DNA of 43,888 nt from Bryobacterales bacterium. Its GTDB lineage: Bacteria > Acidobacteriota > Terriglobia > Bryobacterales > Bryobacteraceae. The notes beneath the pieces were generated by a model that was not told where the DNA came from, did no database searches, and was given only the letters and a program-made list of their open reading frames with translations. Of this stretch, positions 39,690 through 43,888 are shown one piece after another. The first letter of the stretch is position 1; every line of letters begins with the position of its first letter. The stretch is taken from assembly GCA_016789745.1 (NCBI GenBank), contig JAEUQF010000349.1, positions 1 through 43,888 on the forward strand, written 5' to 3'. Both the position numbers and the translations under genes were made by a program.

Positions 39690-41279
39690 TCAGCGATTCC
39701 GGGCGGGAACAAGGCTGAGGGAGAGCACCTGCCCACAGGCCAGCAAGCGTTCCCGGAGCACATCGTACGGCACATCCTGTATGGCGGTTCCGCGCTCAAC
39801 GGCAAGCACGGCGGCAGCCCCGGCGGCCTGCCCCAGCGAGAGAAATGTCTGTTCCAGGCGGATGGCGCCATAGGCGACATGCGTGGAAGACACACAGGTG
39901 GGCGTGATCAGATTCCGAGCTTGGCGGGCGCGCGGCACCAGGGCGCGGTACGAAATGCCGAACGGGCCCCAGTTGTCGTCATCAAAGACGAAGCCTTCGT
40001 TGTAGGCTGCGCCATCGCGAACAATGCGGCGCACGCTGTGCGTGTCGGTGGGCCAGAAGGCAACGGCCACGGGATCGGCAACAGGTTCGGGATTCAGACG
40101 GCGCGTGTGATGCTCGGTGATGACGTAGTCCGATACCATGCGGCGCCCGTCGCGAACGTAAAGCTGGCGAGGCCAGTTGCCATTGTCGGTGAACTCGTTC
40201 TTGGCCAGTCCCCACTGGCTCCATTCCTTCCGCGTGGCTGCGGGAATCTCCGGATCATTGGCCAGCAGCCACAGCAGGCCCTGGGTGAAGTCGCGGTGCT
40301 GTTCATAGATGCGGCGGCGGACCTCGGGGCTGCCGTTGGGCCACTCGCGATTCATGCCGTAGAGGTTGGCGGAAAGATCGTGCCAACTGCCGAGATCGGT
40401 CTTGCCGTTGGGCAGGCGCGCGGCGGGAGTCCAGAGCGTGCCGCCGGCTTTGACGTAACGGAAGTAGATCTCATACTGAGCGCGGTCGAAGTTGGCGGGC
40501 TTGGGGAATGGAACACGGTTGGCAGGATCTTTGGTCAGGCAGAGGCGGAAGCAGAAGGCCTGGATGTTGCGATCGGGGGCCCCGGGAGTGCCGAGCGGCT
40601 CGTCCTGGATGGTGGGGATAAGGCCGCTCGCGGGATTGCCGGGGATGCGGTAGGGATCGACCCGCACCTTGAACTGCGCATGCGTGGTTTCGGCGCGAAT
40701 GCCGTTCTTGGTTTCGCCATACTGAGCGTTGGCTTCCCTCCCCCAGGTGGTCTCCACGCCGGCGGCCGCCAGCAGATCGCCTTCGATGGTGGCGTCCAGG
40801 AACACGGTGGCTTCGTAGCGGCCGGCGTTGGTGACAATGGCTGCGATGGTCTTGGTACCGGGGCGCCACTCCACCTTTCGAAGCACTTCGCCCGGCCGTA
40901 CCGGGATCTTATTTTCGGCAATCCAATCGGCGAACACTTGTTCGGCGATGTGGGATTCGTACTGGTAGGCGGGGGTGGCGCGGCCGTACTTGCGCCCCAG
41001 GCGGGCATAGAAGTCGGCGGCGAGCCCGCCGAGGGCATAGTCGTTGCGGAACCAGTGATTGTTGATATCGGCGCTGCCCAGGCCATCGACGGTGATGCCG
41101 CCGATGTGCCGTTCCGGCGCGACGATAATGACCGTGCGGCCGCCGCGGCTGATCTCGACCGCAGCCGAGACGGCAGCAGCCGAGCCTCCGTAGATGACCA
41201 CGTCGTAGGGGCCGGCGGCAGTCGCAATAGCCGCCGACCAGAGAATGCCGGCAAGAAGCAGTCGAACTCGCCTCGCCAT
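39690..41279 (-). CDS. Exported FAD-dependent oxidoreductase
   Basis: The 529-residue product has a signal peptide (MARRVRLLLAGILWSAAIATAAG) and then the FAD_oxidored-type Rossmann start YDVVIYGGSAAAVSAAVEISRGG with HIGGITVDGLG. A FLDATIEGDLLAAAGVE segment (the second dinucleotide-binding part) and a C-terminal THVAYGAIRLEQTFLSLGQAAGAAA follow, both typical of this family. Members are common in Acidobacteria and Planctomycetes near sugar-uptake genes and may oxidise carbohydrates or related polyols outside the cytoplasm. Its ATG follows the receptor gene's stop after one base, so the two are an operon. Substrate and electron acceptor are unknown; no partner cytochrome is seen. Confidence 0.9.
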   Translation of the reverse strand: MARRVRLLLAGILWSAAIATAAGPYDVVIYGGSAAAVSAAVEISRGGRTVIIVAPERHIGGITVDGLGSADINNHWFRNDYALGGLAADFYARLGRKYGRATPAYQYESHIAEQVFADWIAENKIPVRPGEVLRKVEWRPGTKTIAAIVTNAGRYEATVFLDATIEGDLLAAAGVETTWGREANAQYGETKNGIRAETTHAQFKVRVDPYRIPGNPASGLIPTIQDEPLGTPGAPDRNIQAFCFRLCLTKDPANRVPFPKPANFDRAQYEIYFRYVKAGGTLWTPAARLPNGKTDLGSWHDLSANLYGMNREWPNGSPEVRRRIYEQHRDFTQGLLWLLANDPEIPAATRKEWSQWGLAKNEFTDNGNWPRQLYVRDGRRMVSDYVITEHHTRRLNPEPVADPVAVAFWPTDTHSVRRIVRDGAAYNEGFVFDDDNWGPFGISYRALVPRARQARNLITPTCVSSTHVAYGAIRLEQTFLSLGQAAGAAAVLAVERGTAIQDVPYDVLRERLLACGQVLSLSLVPARNR

Positions 41280-41280
41280 G

Positions 41281-43888
41281 TCAGAAGTACAACTTCAGCG
41301 CCAACTGGAAGGCGCGCGAGTTGGTGTTCGGGGCAAAGCCGGTGACGGTTCCGAAGTTGCCCGCGTCGATGTTACCGGCCGGATTGCCGAACGTGGGGGT
41401 ATTGGTGAAGTTGAAGGCTTCGGCGCGGAACTGCAGGCGCATGCCTTCGCGGATGCGGAAGGACTTCATCATGGACAGGTCCAGGTTGTTGTGGCCGTCA
41501 CTGCGGGTGCGCGGCAGGTTGCGGGCGACGTTGCCAAAGGTGAACGCCGGCGAGTTGGCGAAAGCAGCGCGGTTCAGCCAGCGGTCAATCGAGGGATTGC
41601 TGAGCGTGGGGTCGCCCACGGCGTTCGGGCGGGAGGAGCCGAAGGCGGTGCCGTTCTGGAAGACGGCGATGACGTTGCCGCTCTGGAAACTGACAATGCC
41701 GTTAAGCTGCCATCCGCCGGCCACGCCGCGGTAGAGCCAGTGGCCCGTTTTGCCGAAAGGCAGTTCATAGCTGGTGGAGACAACCAGCCGCTGCGGCAGA
41801 TCGTTGGAGGACACGGAGCGTTCGGCGGCCAGGTTATCCCAGTTGCGGACGGAGTTGTCGCCGCTTTCGGCGAAGTTGTTGCCGCCGTCGCCGGTGTTGT
41901 TGTCGATGAGCTTGGAGAAGGTGTAGGCCAGCAGCACGCTCAGGCCCTGGGAGAAGCGCTTTTCGACGCGCACGGTGGCGGCGTGATAGATGGAGTCGGC
42001 AAGCGTGGCATACCCGGCGGCACCGGCAAACTGCGGGTAGGTGTCCAGCAGCGTGGCACGCGAAACCTGGCGCTGGCCCAACGCGAGATTCGCCGGAATG
42101 ATGCCGAAGTAGGGGTTATCCACCAACTGCTGCAACTGTGTCCCCAGGGACTGGAACTGCGCCGGCAGATAGTCGAAATTACGGCGGCCGGGAAGGCGTA
42201 CACCGCGGTTGCCCATGAAGCCGGCTTCCACCACCCAGGAGCGGGCGAACTCGTGCTGCGCGGTCAGAGTCCACTGCTGGGAGTAGCCACGGCTGAGTCT
42301 CCGCAGGTTGCCGCCGATCCCCTGGCCCAGAAGCGTCAGCGCGCCCTGGCTGCTGTTGACCGGAGCGAGCTTTCCGTTCGGGAAGGGGTTCGCCAGCGTC
42401 TCGTTCGGCGTGAAGCCGCCGTCGATGGAGGAAACCAGCGGCGTGTTCAGCGAGAAGCCGCTGCGATCGAGGCCGACATAGATGCCGGAAGTGGGCAGGT
42501 ACGAGATGCCGTAGCCGCCGCGAAGGACTGTCTTGGCGCGCATCTGCCAGGCAAAGCCGAGGCGCGGCTGGAAGTTGGTGAGTTCGGCATCGCGATGGCC
42601 ACGGTTGAGCCCGTTCACGCCGGGGTAGGCCAGGCCGCCGCGCAGCGTCACGCCATTAACCGTGGTAGTGACGTTCGGATCGAAGTTGGAGATGGCGCCG
42701 AAACGGTCGGTAATGCCGCCCTCCACTTCCCAGCGCAGGCCCAGGTTCAACGTCAGCCGCGGCGTGAGTTTCCAGTCGTCCTGCGCAAAGAGGGCGAAGT
42801 TCTTGACGGTTTCGGTGACCGGGGCACCGTAGCCCACCTGGCCGCTGGCGGGGGTTCCGAGCAGGAAGCTGGCATAGCCGAAGCCCGATGTCGCGCCGGC
42901 CACATTGGGGTTGGGTCCCTGGGTGAAGCCGCGCGAGAAGCTGAAGGACATGCCGGCGGCGCCCTGCGTGTTGTTGAACTGGTAAACGCGGTTATCGCTG
43001 CCGAACTTCAACGAGTGTTTGCCGCGCACCCAGTTGAGGATGCCCGTATAGCTCCAGGCTTTGTTGGATTGCACCAGTTGGTCGCCCTGGTCGGCGCCGA
43101 CGGCGGTCATGTCGGCCATGTCGAAGCGTGGGAAGCTCTGCACCTGCATCAGGCCGTTCAGACGCGGCGCCATGTTGATCTGGGCGACATCGAAGCCGAA
43201 GCTGCGGGTGACGCGGTTGGGCAGGTAGAAGTTGAGGCCCGCGCGAACGTCGAAGAAGAGCGTGGAGCGGATGGCGTCGGAGTAGCTGACGAAAGCGCTG
43301 TGGCGCTGGAGGGGCAGTTCGGAGGTTTGGATCTCGGCGACGTTGTCGTAGAAGTTGGGGATCCCCTGGAGGGTCTTATCCCAGGTGTAGCGGCCGGCCA
43401 CGCGGCGCGTGGAGGACAGATAGTGGTCCAGGCGCAGGCCGTAGATATCCTTGTCCAGCGGCGAGGAGCCCACACCGAAGAAGTTGTTCGCGTTGGTGTT
43501 GGCGACGCCGGTGGTATTGGCGCGTGGATAGAAGGCGTTGACGCCGCGCGCGGTGGCCGAGACACGGCTGGCGGGGATGAGGTTGCCGGGGAACTGGTCG
43601 CGGATGCGATTGGCGGGGTTGTTGGGATCGGGGCGGGTGCTGAAGGGATCGAAGACCTGGATCAGGGCACCGTTGGCGGCGCGGGTCTGGCTGAAGTCGC
43701 CGTTGCGCTGCAGATCAGTGGGCACCGAACGGATGGTGGTGGCCAGGGAGCGCTGCTTGAACTGTTCCCAGTTAAAGAAGAAGAACGTCTTGTCCTTACG
43801 GATGGGACCGCCGAAGGTGGCGCCCCACTGGTTGAAGACGAGCGGCTGTCGGGCACGGCCGGCCCGGTTGGAGAAGAAATCATTGGCG
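41281..43888 (-). CDS. Oar-like TonB-dependent receptor (N-terminal part beyond the right edge)
   Basis: The frame is open from the right edge without a stop, so the gene begins outside the window. The visible 868 or so residues start ANDFFSNRAGRARQPL and continue FGGPIRKDKTFFFFNWEQF, the typical segment after the plug in Oar-like receptors. A long series of beta strands follows, for example NPFPNGKLAPVNSSQ and FARSWVVEAGFMGNRG, ending in FQLALKLYF with the terminal Phe needed for barrel insertion. The missing N-terminus should hold a signal, a carboxypeptidase-like beta-sandwich and the plug. Such receptors import large substrates through the outer membrane in Acidobacteria and Myxobacteria. 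The FAD oxidoreductase gene follows immediately, linking uptake with oxidation. Confidence 0.94.
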   Translation of the reverse strand, partial: ANDFFSNRAGRARQPLVFNQWGATFGGPIRKDKTFFFFNWEQFKQRSLATTIRSVPTDLQRNGDFSQTRAANGALIQVFDPFSTRPDPNNPANRIRDQFPGNLIPASRVSATARGVNAFYPRANTTGVANTNANNFFGVGSSPLDKDIYGLRLDHYLSSTRRVAGRYTWDKTLQGIPNFYDNVAEIQTSELPLQRHSAFVSYSDAIRSTLFFDVRAGLNFYLPNRVTRSFGFDVAQINMAPRLNGLMQVQSFPRFDMADMTAVGADQGDQLVQSNKAWSYTGILNWVRGKHSLKFGSDNRVYQFNNTQGAAGMSFSFSRGFTQGPNPNVAGATSGFGYASFLLGTPASGQVGYGAPVTETVKNFALFAQDDWKLTPRLTLNLGLRWEVEGGITDRFGAISNFDPNVTTTVNGVTLRGGLAYPGVNGLNRGHRDAELTNFQPRLGFAWQMRAKTVLRGGYGISYLPTSGIYVGLDRSGFSLNTPLVSSIDGGFTPNETLANPFPNGKLAPVNSSQGALTLLGQGIGGNLRRLSRGYSQQWTLTAQHEFARSWVVEAGFMGNRGVRLPGRRNFDYLPAQFQSLGTQLQQLVDNPYFGIIPANLALGQRQVSRATLLDTYPQFAGAAGYATLADSIYHAATVRVEKRFSQGLSVLLAYTFSKLIDNNTGDGGNNFAESGDNSVRNWDNLAAERSVSSNDLPQRLVVSTSYELPFGKTGHWLYRGVAGGWQLNGIVSFQSGNVIAVFQNGTAFGSSRPNAVGDPTLSNPSIDRWLNRAAFANSPAFTFGNVARNLPRTRSDGHNNLDLSMMKSFRIREGMRLQFRAEAFNFTNTPTFGNPAGNIDAGNFGTVTGFAPNTNSRAFQLALKLYF

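Noticed and set aside
39369..41345. Long plus-strand open frame (658 codons) opposite the FAD oxidoreductase
   Set aside because: It is antisense to a gene with clear FAD motifs and a signal peptide; its translation is Gly/Ala/Arg-rich and shows no domain. Such frames arise from high third-position GC.

Overview
The window looks like a chromosomal segment of a soil or sediment member of the Acidobacteriota, most likely the Bryobacterales/Solibacter lineage. This is inferred from family content, not from a database search. The pointers are an ADOP-type double FtsX permease paired with a PadR regulator, a VWFA-related protein of the acidobacterial type, an Oar-like TonB-dependent receptor ending in an aromatic C-terminus, a Ser/Thr kinase with the family's N-terminal extension and C-terminal repeats, a PEP-CTERM protein, and uniformly high GC with many GTG starts. 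No phage, insertion sequence, CRISPR array or plasmid function was seen.

Layout. 1-6320: a split chromate transporter with a DUF2252 protein (minus), then a small exported LTXXQ-like protein, argS, a sulfatase and a short exported protein (plus). 6308-10270: a divergent peptide deformylase (minus) facing a plus-strand run of a membrane protein, a GHMP sugar kinase, a CPBP membrane protease and an exported BamE-like protein. 10271-11144: no clearly intact gene. It holds decayed copies of two genes that lie intact further right (an SDR oxidoreductase and an inositol monophosphatase) and an orphan KH domain from an Era-type GTPase. 11145-17786 (minus): moaD-moaE fusion, VWFA protein, Hfq-like protein, suhB, padR, ADOP permease and SDR, closely packed. 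17931-19840: an orphan Ser/Thr-kinase N-terminus (plus), a lipoprotein and a CpaE-like ATPase (minus).

20014-26308 (plus) encodes four exported proteins. The first three form a tight operon: a Vps62-like protein, a tandem alpha/beta hydrolase whose first domain has lost its nucleophile, and a tandem Rid-like protein lacking the catalytic arginine in both domains. A PEP-CTERM protein follows on the minus strand. 27105-29975 is an arginine cluster, argF-argH-argR, behind two well-placed ARG boxes that overlap the predicted promoter, so ArgR probably represses its own operon. 29994-33067 is an overlapping pair, a DUF3142 lipoprotein and a repeat-rich exported protein. A tRNA-Lys(CTT) gene follows, then a Ser/Thr kinase (minus), a class C beta-lactamase-like serine hydrolase (plus), a hybrid histidine kinase, a pentapeptide-repeat protein, an exported FAD oxidoreductase and the 3' part of an Oar-like receptor that runs off the right edge (all minus).

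The most informative stretch is 10430-11096. The relic copy has suhB directly next to SDR, whereas in the intact copy a padR-ADOP module lies between them. That suggests either a module insertion after a duplication or a large deletion in the relic. The strongest candidates for undescribed biology are the exported operon 20014-25136, the DUF3142/repeat-protein pair, and the PadR leader, whose perfect hairpin contains the only good ribosome-binding sequence near its start.
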